Source: Sipunculus nudus (lineage: Eukaryota > Annelida > Sipuncula > Golfingiida > Sipunculidae). Taken from it: a stretch of 64,000 bases of DNA. The stretch's first letter is position 1. The number at the start of each line of letters is the position of its first letter. Location of the stretch: assembly GCA_026874595.1 (NCBI GenBank), contig CM049322.1, positions 10,628,400-10,692,399 of the forward strand, in the 5' to 3' direction. This document shows positions 48,376 to 60,690 of the stretch, in pieces. The notes under the pieces were generated by a model. That model had not been told where the DNA came from, made no database searches, and saw only the letters and a program-made list of their open reading frames with translations. Both the position numbers and the translations under genes were made by a program.

Positions 48376-48894
48376 AGTTTTATAGACCTAAATTATCCTG
48401 TAACTTTTTTTAGGCTTGGGGAAATTGGATATGGTTGTATGATCACCAATACGACCTAACGTCCTTGATACTTGTCCTTTGATCGTATAAACCATCATTA
48501 TGCTCGTTATTTATTCTAAATATGATCAAAAAGTGTATTTGGAGATGTTAAATGATTATTAATCACCGTTATATCACATTTTACATAATATTTTTTCATT
48601 GTGTGAGCGCACATAAAATAATCAACCCTCTCATATTAGAAACATAGCTTATTTTAATTAAAGAAAGTCATTTCGTAAAAATGAAAATCGAAATACATTT
48701 ATTTAACACAACCCAACTCAGTCTTAGCAAAATATTACATCACATACAGGATATCAACTATTAGCACAATTTTCTATTCCCCTATTCGACGGATAACGGT
48801 TATTTCCCTGGTATAATGCTTGGAAATATGTTACACTGTAAAATATTCATTGTTAAATATGTTAGTTTCCTGAAACCTATATCTTTACCCTTTT

Positions 48895-50757
48895 AGTTCT
48901 CTTACAGTGAATGAAAGTCAGTTCTTATGACATCATTGCTACTTTCATCTTTATTCCCAATGTTGTGTTACAATGAGCGTAAGTCAGTTCTTGGCCATCA
49001 TTGCTGCTTTCATCTTTAAACTCAATGTTATCTTACAATGAATGTAAGTCAGTTCTTGGTCATAATTGATACTTTCATCTTTACCGTCAATGTTACCTTA
49101 CAGTGAACGTAAATCAATTCTTGGTCATCATTGCTACTTTCATCTTTACACTCAAGGTTATATTGCAGTGAATGTGAATCAATTCTTGGTCATCACTGCT
49201 GCTTTCATCTTTACCCTCAATGTTATGTTACAGTGAATGGAAATCAGTTCTTGGTAATCATTGCTACTTTCATCTTTACACTCAAGGTTATATTGCAGTG
49301 AATGTGAATCAATTCTTGGTCATCACTGCTGCTTTCATCTTTACCCTCAATGTTATGTACAGTGAATTTAAGTCAGTTCTTGGTCATCATTGCTACTTTC
49401 ATCTTTATCCTCGATGTTGTGCTACAGTGATCGTAAATCAGGCCTTGGTCATCATTGGTTCTTTCATCTTTACACTCATTGTTATTTTACACTGAATGTA
49501 AATCAGTTCTTGGTCATCATTGCTGCTTTCATCTTTACACTCAATGTTATTTTACAGTGAATGTAAATCAGTTCTTGGTAATCATTGCTGCTTTCATCTT
49601 TACATTAAATGTTATGTTACAGTGAATGTAAATCAGTTCTAGGTCATCGCTGCTGCTTTCATCTTTATCATCAATGTTATTTAACAGTTAATTTAAATCA
49701 GTCCTTGGTCATAACTGCCGCTTTCATCTTTATCCTCAATGTTATTTAACAGCGAATTTAAATCAGTTCTTTTGACATCATTGGTACCTCCGTCTTTACC
49801 CTCAATGTTATGTTACAGTGAATTTAGGTCAGTTCTTGGTCATCATTGCTACATTCATCTTTAATCTCAATGTTATGTTAAAGTGAATGTAAATCATATC
49901 TTGGTCATCACTGCTACTTTCATCTTTATCCTCAAATTTATGTTATAGTAAATATTAATCAGGTCTTGGTCATCATTGCTACTTTCATCTTTATCCTCAG
50001 CGTTATGTTATAGTAAATGTTAATCAGGTCTTGGTCATCATTGCCTCTTTCATCTATATCCTCAATGGTGTGTTACAGTGAATGTAAAACAGGTCTTGGT
50101 CATCATTGGTTCTTTCATCTTATCTTTACTCTCAAGGTTATCTTACAGTGAATGTAAGTACATTCTTGGTCATCATTGCTACTTTCATCTTTATCCCCAA
50201 TGTTATGTTATAGTAAATGTTAATCAGGTCTTGGTCATCATTTGCTACTTTCATCATTATCCTCAATTTTATGTTATAGTAAATGTTAATCAGGTCTTGG
50301 TCATCACTGCTACTTTCATCTTTATCCTCAAATTTATGCTATAGTAAAATATTAATCAGGTCTTGGTCATCATTGCTACTTTCATCTTTATCCCCAATGT
50401 TATGTTATAGTAAATGTAAATCAGGTCTTGGTCATCATTGCTACTTTCATCTTTATCCTCAATGTTGTGTCACAGTGAATGTAAATCAGGTCTTGGTCAT
50501 CATTGGTTCTTTCATCTTTACACTCAATGTTATTTTACAGTGAATGTAAATCAGTTTTTGGTTATCATTGCTGCTTTCATCTTTACACTCAATGTTATTT
50601 TACAGTGAATGTAAATCAGTTCTAGGTCATCACCGCTGCTTTAATCTTTATCCTCAATGTAATTTAACAGTGAATTTGTATCAGTTCTTGGTTATCATTG
50701 CTGCTTTCATCTTTACACTCAATGTTATGTTACAGTGAATGTAAATCAGTTCTAGAT
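48895..50757. repeat. 65-base satellite/minisatellite array, about 28 copies
   Basis: The monomer contains CAGTGAATGTAAATCAGTTC, TTGGTCATCATTGCTGCTTT and CATCTTTACACTCAATGTTA. The period is 65 bases (for example AATCAGTTCT at 49,501 and 49,566). Monomers vary at fixed sites (CAGTTC or CAGGTC, GCTGC or GCTAC, ACTC or TCCTC), which suggests higher-order pairing. Because 65 is not a multiple of 3, open frames across it (such as 49,220-49,495 and 50,078-50,344) repeat in mixed frames and are not genes. Confidence 0.95.
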
Positions 50758-51490
50758 CTTTGTAGCCACTGAGCTAAAATGGGCTGTTACAGCATATGAC
50801 TAAATTCAGCTTCCCATAACTCACCCAAAAGTCACTAAACTTAGACCATTTGAACAAATTTCGGAAAGCACTAACCTAGGATCATTTTTGTGCGATATTA
50901 AACTATTTGGCCATATGGTTTCAGAGAAGAAGTTTTTTGTAGCCGTCAGTATGATACGGGCACTGATGACCCCCGTAAAACAAGGTCGATGCAGGTGGCG
51001 CAACCAATACCTCAATTTCAGATACGTCTCAAGTGAACAACATTGGCATAAAATTTGGTGATGACAGCTGCAGCCGTTTCTGAGATTGTAATTTTAGTAT
51101 GCTTTTATGGACAGATGACTAATTTCAACTTCCTGTAACTCGGCCAAAAATCACTGAACTTAAACCATTCGAACAAACTTAAGAAAGATTATTCCAGGAA
51201 TCATTTCTGTGAAATATTGGACAATTTAGCTGAACAGTTTCGGAGAAAACGATTTTTAAAGCTTTTTTAGCTTTTTCCCTATAAAATCTATGAAAATGCA
51301 GTTAGCCAAAAAATAAGCAAAATCTGATATAGTGTTTTAGATGACTAATTTTTTTAAATAAAATTTCGTGATGCCACCTCTTACCATTTTCAAGATAGTA
51401 TGGGTTAAAGTACAGACGACGGACGACGGATGACGGCCGACGGACGCCGGACGACGCCACACCATCGCATAAGCTCACAGGTTCGCTAAA
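50758..51490. mobile_element. interspersed repeat with ~320-base internal repeat and GACGAC tract
   Basis: Two similar units start at 50,793 and 51,113 (ATGACTAA(A/T)TTCA(G/A)CTTCC, ACTCxxCCAAAA(G/A)TCACT, ACCATT(T/C)GAACAAA). They are followed by a GC-rich tract of GACGGACGACGG type at 51,414-51,460 and a CATAAGCTCACAGGTTCGCT end. Repeats ending with such a GACGAC tract followed by CATAAGCTCAC are, to my recollection, frequent in bivalve genomes. No terminal inverted repeat or coding was confirmed. Confidence 0.55.
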
Positions 51491-52760
51491 AATTGTCCCA
51501 AAATGCCCTCATTACATACCATATGTTTAAACATTGGGAGATGGATACCCTTTCCCATACCTTACCCAATGTAGGCCCTATCTGTGATTAATCTTAAAAG
51601 ATATGTTAAGATATTTATATTTTCAAACAGTTTAATATACATTAGAACTTCGAATATCCGAATGGTTCTGGGGACATGAATTTTGTTCAGAAAATCGAGG
51701 TTACTGATATTCGAGGTCGACCAGTTTGATAAGTACACACCGACCCCACTGGAATGCCAACGCATATCAAAGGTCTTTAAATGCCATGTAGAGTCATATC
51801 GACATCATATCCGCTATATATGCCATTGTGCTAATGTACTTCCAGTAACAGTCTATTCGGTTTATTTTCTCTAGAATTTATTTCAAATTTTGCAGGCAAT
51901 CTTTTGTTCCATTCTTTGGAAAGGAAATGGCAAAGTCTTCAACATACAAATTACAAATGTAGCGTTTATACCCAAAACATTACCGGGCTTTGGAAGAGCC
52001 CACCATATTGAATAGTGTTTTCACACAACACTTGTGGCACATGCGTGCTGCCATCTAGGTTTTATGCAAGTTTACAGATTTTAAAGCTGATGGGTTAGTG
52101 CAACCACAAAGCCAAACTGATAAAACGGAACGCCTCATGGTGAATCCTTATCAAACTGTGAGTTTGTGAATGATCGGGTAAAATTACAAAGGAAAAAGAT
52201 CATAGTGAGATCAAAGCAATTTGTTTCAGTAATAAACTATAAACAGGTGACAGGCTGAATGCAAGCGCTTAGCGGCCTTAATAAGATTGTTTATCATGCG
52301 TGGGAGGGGACAATGCTCGTTTGTGTTCATGCATGGGTGAGTGCATGCTACTAAGCAAGGTATAAGCTTGTAGTTTCGGTATATTTGAACGTTTTTGGTA
52401 AAACGAGAAAATTTTTGGTTCTCCATTTTTATTTTCGGAAAAATGAATTTTTGGAAATACGAGATTCTGAAATTCGAGGTTAAACTGTATTACACATTAT
52501 AACATACAAATATATGTATAAATATTAATTTGTAATATAAAATATATACCGGTAATTACTTTTCTTAATACCAGTAAAAAAATATATTAGCCCCCCCCCC
52601 CCCCCATCTTATCTTGAATTTCTCGATCCTCTACTGATTAGGTTCCCCTCCCTTTCCTCAATCCTGACTGAACCCATACCAACTTCCATGGTATTCAGGG
52701 TGCGATTCATACGACAGGAATACCTCACAGAAGCTCATTCAGGTGACATTCAGTTATAAA
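51491..52760. other. non-coding stretch with a poly-C tract
   Basis: No gene recognised. A run of C lies at 52,591-52,606. Sequence words ATTCGAGGT occur at 51,709 and 52,473 (AAATTCGAGGTTAAAC), in a short degraded repeat pair. Confidence 0.4.
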
Positions 52761-53891
52761 CTAGAATACAGGCAGTCGACAAGCGACTACGTGTATCCGC
52801 CAAAATCAGTCAAATGGGTGCAGTGTAGCAAGGATTCGGTGGTAAGGGGAAATAGAGTGAGATCATATGTGTTGCATATTAGCATGGAAGGTGGTGCCAC
52901 CTGCCAACTTAACAAAAAATTCATCCAAGATATATTCTCATGCCAAATTTTAGGCAGATAAGTCTTTCCATTGAGGAGATATGCGTGATTTTATCCCAAT
53001 GCAGACAGACACTGTGCAAAAATTGCAGGTGGCACCAGTTTTGGATATGATGAAGAACTACATTAGATATATAAACATGCAAAATTTCAGAATGATACGT
53101 CAAACAAATTTTGAGATATCAGCATGGAAGTGTATATAGTAAACGATACATGTATAGGTGGCGCCACCTGTTATATAAACAAAAAATCTATCCAAGATGT
53201 ATAAACAAAATTTCAGATGAATATAATTATAAGCCCAACCACTGCAGAAATATGCATGATTTTATCCTAAGGCAGACAAACAGATGGACGCTGTGCAAAA
53301 ACGGTTATGGGTGGCACCACCAGTTTTGGGTATGACAAAGGGCAATGCTAGACCTACACACATACAAAATTTCAGGCTGATCCATCAAACCAGTCCTGAG
53401 ATATCAGCATGAATGTCTGGAGTGTATACGGGGAGGTAGGTGCCGCAACTGTCACAAAAATCGAAAACCAATCTAAGATATACAAAACGTGCAAAATTTC
53501 AGCCTGATCGGTCAAACTGGTCCTGAGATATCATCATGGATGTCTGCAGTGTAAATGCATAGGTATGTGGCACCACCTGTCACAAAAATCAAAAACCTAT
53601 CCAAGATGTACAAACGTGCAAAATTTCAGCCCAGTCGGTCAAACGGTTCCAGAGATATGGGGGTTAATGTGTGAACACTGAACACAGATGCACAGATGGA
53701 CGCTGTAGCCAGAGGAAAGGTCAGAGGTCAAAACTAAATCAGGGCGCAGCAGTTCACATGTGATCTAAACATAATCCCGAGTTTCAGAAAATTCCACCCA
53801 ATGGTTATGGAGGAGTTCTCCGGACACCTACGCGGCGGCGGCATTGGGCTGTAAACAGAGTATCCGCAAAACTCTGTTTTGGCAGATACAA
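52761..53891 (-). mobile_element. Helitron/HINE-like non-autonomous element, copy 1
   Basis: On the minus strand it begins T|TGTATCTGCCAAAACAG and ends with TTTTGGCGGATACAC, a hairpin (GTAGTCG-CTTGT-CGACTGC) and CCTGTATTCTAG followed by T. A 3' hairpin a few bases before CTAG|T is the Helitron hallmark, and matching short repeats near both ends (TATCCGCCAAAA) are typical of Helentron-derived HINEs. The interior is about seven degenerate units of roughly 110-130 bases with GGTGGCGCCACC, AAGATGTATA, CAAAATTTCAG and GAGATATGAG words. No Rep/helicase coding is present. Confidence 0.7.
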
Positions 53892-54524
53892 TAAGCCTAC
53901 GCTCACAGTTGCCGCACAAAGAAACAAGTCATATAACTTTCTTAAGTAAACCTCTACAGAGTGTATTTTGGATAAAGTATACTTAAATTTATATCAGTAT
54001 TCTTTATCAAGTGCCATTAACATGGCATTAATTTGCACACTGAGGAAAATTACTTTGGTAACCAATCAACATGTGGTGACGAAATGACCGGCTCCCTTTC
54101 AATAGGCCTAATTAGCAGAACCTAAAGTTCTGCATTAAACATGGCGTACATATCCAGATGCCTGGATACCACCACATAAAATGCTTCAGTGTAAACCGGG
54201 GAACTTAAAACCCTTGTTTGAAAAAAAATTGCGTGAAATCAAATATTGTGTTTATGACAGGGAAACTTAAGGCAAAAAATAAAAAGGGTTGGTTCTCAGG
54301 CACTTTTTTTAAGAAATCAGTTGGGTGGGTGGTATTTTATTTTTACCCTTTTTGAATGTTTCGATAAAAATGTCACATGATCAGGGAAAAAGCAGTAAAA
54401 AAAAAGTTTTTATTTGCTAAACGGGTAAAAACACTACATATAACACAGGATATCTTATCAAAATTGTATTTTATTATCTTCTTGAAAGATGAAAATCTAA
54501 ATAAATATGTTTGATGCTCAGGGG
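53892..54524. other. non-coding stretch, no gene recognised
   Basis: AT-rich unique sequence with short poly-A and poly-T runs. No exon, RNA gene or repeat terminus was seen. Confidence 0.4.
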
Positions 54525-54528
54525 TTAA

Positions 54529-55172
54529 AGGGGCCCAATCACCTATCTGACCTTTACAAACTAAAGTTAATCCTGTGCAGTTTTCATAAAAATAGACCAG
54601 AAAACATGGATGTCACTTCACAAAATCTGCTTGTTTTACTTTTATCATATAATAATAATAATTATAATAATAATATTAATAATAATAATAATATATAGTA
54701 TTTATATAGCGCCAATTCTCCAAGTTCGGACTCACAGCGTAATTCCCACACACATCCATACCCACTTACAATCTGATGGGAAAAATCTGCTCCCTGTGCT
54801 TGACCGAAAAGAAAGAACGGTGCATATATGTGTATATAATATGTGGGGGCCTGCCAAAATAATCAAAACAAATTCAACAAGGGCATCTGGCAGCAAGGCA
54901 CAGAAGCCAGAGCATTGCAAATGGCTGTTTGCAACAAGTGACCTTTCTATCTGTGCGTGTATGCAGCCTACCACCTTAGGTTACATGTTTTTCGTGTTTG
55001 TAAACATTGCTGTGTTTACAAACATATTGTTGATAAACAAGTTCACACATCTTTCCAAAATGCCTTATGAGAATTGTTCACAGCCAAAATTACCTTTGGA
55101 CTATTAATATATACACAGGGGAAGCCAGAAATCACATATATTGTTTTTACAAAAATAGGTGATTGGGCACCT
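54529..55172. mobile_element. TTAA-flanked MITE, 644 bases
   Basis: TTAA at 54,525-54,528 and 55,173-55,176 flanks inverted termini AGGGGCCCAATCACCTAT and ATAGGTGATTGGGCACCTTT (RC AAAGGTGCCCAATCACCTAT). A TTAA target is used by piggyBac and Kolobok superfamilies; the ends do not match the CCCT-type piggyBac end at 3,685. The interior has an (AAT)n run at 54,650-54,690 and TATTTATATAGCGCCAATTC. The long ORF 54,610-55,107 crosses the microsatellite and is not credible as a gene. Confidence 0.8.
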
Positions 55173-55176
55173 TTAA

Positions 55177-56490
55177 GCTTGACGCGGGTGGTGCCTTAGA
55201 ACTATACATTTAATTTTTTGGCTTATACGTAATCTAAAGCATGCAGAAATAGTACTTTATTCTAATTGTACCCAAGAACTTAGCTGAATAATGAAGTTTG
55301 TGTTAAAGTATGAAAACATGACTCATTTTTAAAACTTTGCAACCCTGATGCTTAGCTCAGAATTAGCCCAAAACACACAGACACCATGTACTTCATATGG
55401 AGTCCGACAGTCAGCCGGGGAGAGATCCCCTGACCCCCTGTAATTCGACCAGACCACTGATGGGAATATTATGCAAATTCACAGGAGGATATACCCAAAT
55501 TACATCAAAACACCAGCTATAGATGGGAGTTTCCTCATATGTCCCCATGACATAGCCTTCCCAGCAAGCCTTGCTAGGTTGTAAACAAGTATCTGTTGGC
55601 GTCGAACATAATCTGGCTTTCTTGAGAGTAAGTGCTGATATTTTCGTAATACTGAACATTAAGTTTCAATTTATGTCCCAAGTCCACACATGAATCTGTA
55701 TTATGCGTGATGTGTATGGGTTGTTGCAACTCATCATGGTGAACGCGAAATATCGTGACATGAACCTCTTAAGACTTAAGTCATCCCTGACTAAACTCAC
55801 AGTTGAAATACAGGGTAAACTCTCCTCCATATAGGCTGTAATGCAAACCACGAAAATATTTTTTTTTTTAATATTTTGCATTACAGGGTTTGTAGCTGTC
55901 TCAGAATCTGAAACAATGACCTGCATGACCTTTGCTTGCAGAGCCACATGGCCACAGTTGAAACGTTGTAAGAAGTTCACAAAGGCGGACTACCGGCTCG
56001 CTGTGGTTGGAGTGCAGCAGACTAACCCATAAGAATGGACTCCTCAATTGCTTTTTTTTTCAGTGACAGGCGCAATGTGGAGTCCATATATTGCCTCTGT
56101 AGTTAAACTTAAATGTGATTATAACACTACTTACACAACTGGGAGATTAAACATATATCCGTTAATTAAGCTTCAGTAGATCTATATGTTTTGAATATTT
56201 GCCCACTGAAAACATAAAAATTATATTCTCAGCAGTATTTTGCAAAAAAAAAAAAAAAAAAAAAATGAAATTACAAACATTATTAGTACACAGGCCTGAA
56301 GCATTATATGAGACTGTCACCAAGTGGAATATAAGCCCCCGGGCTGTTTAAATCCTTGAATTCTTTCCGGAGAAATAAATTCAGTTGTAACAATTAACAC
56401 CCAGGCAGGTGCTTCATGCTTTCCAGAATGGTTGTTTTCTAGTATAGACCTTTCAATATTCTACATAACAAGAATATTGGTATGTTACAA
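55177..56490. other. non-coding stretch, no gene recognised
   Basis: No domain is recognisable in the ORFs at 55,411-55,659 and 55,666-56,032. A poly-A tract lies at 56,247-56,267. Confidence 0.4.
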
Positions 56491-56499
56491 CCCTTACGA

Positions 56500-56900
56500 A
56501 ATGACAAGCAAGATTTATGCCAGATTTATGCCAGAAATGATGAAGGAAATTATGCCAGATCTTGCTTAAATTTTATGCAAGATTTATGTCAGAAATAGAG
56601 GCGAATTATTTAAATGAGCTAAGCAAGATCTTGCTTAATAAAATCTTGCTTAAATATTAAGCAAAAAAAGTTCATTAAGCAAGATTTATGTCAGAAATAG
56701 AGGCGAATTATTTAAATGAGCTAAGCAAGATCTTGCTTAATAAAATCCTAATTAAATAAGCAAGAAAATTTCACTATGCAAGATTTTTTTCTTACTAAAT
56801 ATGAAATCTTGCTTAATTTGCAAAATCTTGCTTAAACACAGAATCTTGCTTAAAATTATTGAAGATTTGCATTATGCAAGATATGCAGCATGCGTTTCTT
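56500..56900. repeat. left cluster of AAGCAAGATTT / TTATGCCAGAAAT repeats
   Basis: Many interleaved copies of (T)TAAGCAAGAT and TTATG(C/T)CAGAAAT occur, some forming the palindrome AAGCAAGATCTTGCTT (56,623 and 56,725). A block of about 70 bases (GTCAGAAATAGAGGCGAATT...) is present twice, at 56,588 and 56,690. Confidence 0.85.
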
Positions 56901-57124
56901 GCATATATTTTAGCTAAATTTTTAGCTGCCTCCTTTAACCTGGCCCAAATCTTCCAAAATTAACAAACAGTTCAGCAGCAATTATTAAGTGTAACACTAA
57001 GAGAAATATAAACTGCTCTGCACAATGAATATTATCTGATTGCCTCACACTTTTACAAAGCAAGTAATTATCAACGGAACTTACAGTACATTTCCTCACC
57101 AAAACAAAAACAATTTCAATATTC

Positions 57125-57600
57125 TTGAAATATTACCAAGTATTTATTGAACAAACCAAAGCATGTCATAACCAGCACATTGAACCACTCTTGAGATATG
57201 AGCAATTTTCAACCAAAGCAAATGCACAGATGCTTGCCATGCAAAAAGATTGCATTTGCCGCCACCCAGTATTGAGTGCAAGATGGAGGTATCCAAGATC
57301 TATTGACATGCATAATATAAGGCTAATACGACAAACCATTCCTGAGAAAAGGACATACACTTATTCTTCAAAAACAATATGGCAGATGGTGTCACTTGCC
57401 TGGTCTCAGTATAGGGAAAACTTCAAGATTGATGGACATGCCAAATTCCAGACCAATACATTGAATCAATCCTGAGATATGATTTTAACCAAAAGCAAAT
57501 GCACAGATGGACAAGACATTGAAACAATTGCAGACGTCCTACCACACTTGGTTACGATATGCATTTATGTAAAAAAAGCTTGTTCCTCATATGCCCACTT
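57125..57600. repeat. degenerate units related to the Helitron-like interiors
   Basis: Words such as GAGATATGAG, CAAATGCACAGATG, CAAGAT and ACATGCCAAATTCCAGACC recur with the spacing seen in the interiors of the elements at 52,761 and 58,853. The same degenerate material continues at 58,285-58,850. No terminal structures remain here. The 57,125-57,475 ORF lies in this repeat. Confidence 0.6.
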
Positions 57601-57611
57601 TAAAAAAATAT

Positions 57612-58275
57612 GACTCAATACTGCCAAATAGAATATTTAGTTTCCTAAAGCATGTCAATACATACAACCACTGCTGAGAAATGGTATATTATAACTAAAA
57701 TCTCTGTTATAATAATTTGCCTCAGAAAGCATCAGATGCTGCCAAATGCAATATTTAGTTTCCTAACCATCTCAATATATACCACTGCTGAGATGCTCTG
57801 TTATCATTATTATAATCATTTGGCCAGAAATCATCAATATTTAGTTTCCTAAACCATCTCAATACATACAACCACTGTTGAGGTATGGTCTGTTATCACT
57901 GTTATAATCATTTGGCTCAGAAATCATCCAATATCTAGTTTCCTAAACCATCTCAATACATATAACCACTGTTGAGATATGGTCTGTTATCACTGTTATA
58001 TTCATTTGGCTCAGAAATCATCCAATATTTAGTTTCATAAACTATCTCGATACATACAACCACTGCTGAGATATGTTCTGTTATCACTATTATAATCATT
58101 TGCCTAAGAAATCATCAAATGCTGCAAAATGTAATTTTTGTGATTCCTAAACCATCTCAATACATACAACCACTGCTTAGAAATGGTCTGTTATCAATAT
58201 TATAATCATTTGGCACAGAAATCATCCAATGCTGCCAAATGTTATATTTATTTTCCTAAACCATCTCAATACATG
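57612..58275. repeat. tandem repeat, ~95-120-base units, about 6-7 copies
   Basis: Unit words are ATTTAGTTTCCTAAACCATC, TCAATACATACAACCACTGC, TGAGATATGGTCTGTTATCA and ATAATCATTTGGCTCAGAAA. Units alternate between a shorter form (about 95) and a longer one with an extra TGCTGCCAAATG segment. Confidence 0.9.
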
Positions 58276-58852
58276 ACTCCAAATTTGTAGCAACAGTAAT
58301 ACCAATTAAACTCTTCATAAATGTGCAATTTTCACCAAAAAAAAAAACATCTCAAGATAGATTAAACATGCAAAATTCCAGGCCGAGACACCAACTGACA
58401 ACTGTGAAAAAGTACATTGCTGTATTCTATAAACCAGGTAACACCACCTGCCTTGTCTAAAACATAAGCTATATAATTCAGATAACATACAAAATTTTAG
58501 CAATATGTCCATCCTCCCCTGGCTGAGATACGAGTGATTTGTCACAAAATAAGCGAACAGATGGATGGCGAGGAAAACATTTAAAGATGGCGCTGTTAGA
58601 CTTGAGTGCAAGATGCCAGTATCTAAGTTATATATACATGCACAATTTCAGATGAATATGGCAAACAACTCCTGAGAAAAGGGCATCAGTGTATTCTACA
58701 AAAATGGGAAAGTAGCTGCTGCCACCTCTCTGATCTATGAAATTACTCTCCAAGATGTATGAACATACCAACTTCAGACCAGCACATTGAACCACTCTTG
58801 AGATATGAGTAATTTTTTATGTACCTGATGATGTTATGATCTCATATGTGAA

Positions 58853-59752
58853 CTAGAATACGGGTAGTCGGCAAGCGACTACTTGTATCCGCCAAAATCA
58901 GAGTAGGACAGGTGAAGTGAGGCATGGATCGAGTGGCAAGGGGAAATAGAGTTACATGTGTTACATATTAGAATGGATCTCTGCCACATAAACATGATCG
59001 TAGGTGGCGCCACCTGTTATTTGAACGAGTAACTATCCAAGATGTATACTCATGCAAAATTTCAGGGGGAAAAATCAAACAACTGCAGAGATATGAGTGA
59101 TTTTATCCCACAGCAGACAACAGATGGACGCTGTGCAAAAATTGCTGCATATGGCGCCACCATTTTTGTGTATGTTATAAAGCTATCAAAGGGCTACATT
59201 TGTGTAGATTTTTTTCCTGATTGGTCAAACGAGTCCAGAGATATAAGCATTAATGTCTGCAGCGTGATCTTGAATGAAGCAGGTGCCACCTGTCATAAAA
59301 TCAAGAAAGCTATCCAGGATGTATACGCATGCCGAATTACAGGTAATTTGGTCAAACCACTGCAGAGATATGAGTGATTTTAACCTAATGCAGATGAACA
59401 GATGGACACTGTGCAAACATGGTTGCAGGTGGCGCCACCTTTTTTGTGTATGTTATAAAGCTATCCAAGGGCTATATTTGTGTATAAAAGTTTTCCTGAT
59501 CGGTCAAACAGTTCCTGAGATATGTGGGTTTATGTGGGGAAACAGACGCACAAACGGACGCTGGGCAGAGAGGAAAGGTCAGAGGTCAAGGCCACTTGGT
59601 TAGGCACCAGTTCACATGTGATCCGATAATTTGTGTAAGTTTCGGAAAAATCTGTCCAGTGGTCTCAGAGGAGTTCTCCGGAAACGATCGCGGCAGCCGC
59701 CGAACCCTGTCAAAAACATATTATTCGCAAAACTTTGTTTTGGCGGATACAA
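58853..59752 (-). mobile_element. Helitron/HINE-like non-autonomous element, copy 2
   Basis: On the minus strand it begins T|TGTATCCGCCAAAACAAAG and ends with GGCGGATACAAGTAGTCGCT, completing the perfect hairpin GTAGTCG-CTTGC-CGACTAC, then CCGTATTCTAG followed by T. Terminal structures match copy 1, whereas the interior has fewer units (about 5). Flanks differ between the copies, confirming the boundaries at CTAG and TTGTATC. Confidence 0.75.
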
Positions 59753-60690
59753 ATATAACAGTTAGCTACAAACTTAAGAACACATCAAAAGAGTTTGCAA
59801 GTGTGTAGCTAACTGCCATACCTCACACCTGGGAAACATTTACAAACAGTTTTAAATGTTACAGTTCAATTTAATTATAGATTTATTTTTATTAAGTTAT
59901 GTTTATTATTTAAGATAAACATGGTTTCAAAAACTCATGTATTTGTTATACTAAAAATTATAAAGTCAGATATAAGTCTTAATTATAATCAGATAAAAAA
60001 TAATTTAAATAATTTTTAATTTAAAACAAATTAAATTTTTTAATTTAGTTGTAAAATTCTAAATTAAATTACTAATTATTACTATGAAATTTTAATAAGA
60101 TTATATACATGTGAAGGTGATACATTAATTCTTCTAATTTCCTTTCCATGGAATGGCATCATTGGCAATAACTGTTAAGCTGATGAATCAATCAGCTGAC
60201 CGCTGGCAGTAGCCAGTGCTATATTGCACTTGAGCCTGGCCTTCAGACCCCTGACTGGCTGCCTGGGCAGTGGCCTAGGTTTTTCAGCTGGAATATGGCC
60301 ACATTTATAATACCTCTTAGGGATTTATGTATTTGTAATACACCAGTATTTTATTAATGATTATAACGGTGAAATGCATCTATCAGTATTTTTAATATGT
60401 GTACATACATAAAACAACATTTTGCATATATGTATAATAATAGGTCAATATTATGACGATATAAATATCAAATGAAAAAAATAGGCACTGCACTGAAAAT
60501 AATATTATACAACAAAGAACAATTAATGTAGTATATTAAATCAAATAATAACATAGCTGGGTGATTATTACATATATATATAATACTAATATTAGATTGT
60601 AAAATAAAATTATATATATTATATTTTAAGTCCTTTCCTTACATAACTTGACTTTATATGATTGGCAATACATGAAATAGTCCAAGTTGT
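59753..60690. other. very AT-rich non-coding stretch
   Basis: Long runs of AATTTAAATT-type sequence at 59,990-60,080 and 60,560-60,640. No gene or element terminus was recognised. A slightly GC-richer patch at 60,180-60,300 has no coding signal. Confidence 0.45.

Noticed and set aside
49220-50543. Long repetitive ORFs (KSVLGHHCYFHLYPQ-type repeats) that look like a repeat protein
   Set aside because: They are translations of the 65-base satellite. The period is not a multiple of three, so the repeat unit rotates through frames, and neighbouring monomers carry stops in the same frame.
48895-50757. CRISPR-like array because of regular 65-base spacing
   Set aside because: Whole monomers are similar, with no alternation of constant repeats and unique spacers. 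The genome is eukaryotic.
54610-55107. 165-residue ORF, one of the longest in the window
   Set aside because: It runs through an (AAT)n microsatellite and the interior of a TTAA-flanked MITE. There is no domain or coding-like composition.
57125-57475. 116-residue ORF as a gene
   Set aside because: It lies wholly in degenerate units of the Helitron-like internal repeat. Composition and context are non-coding.
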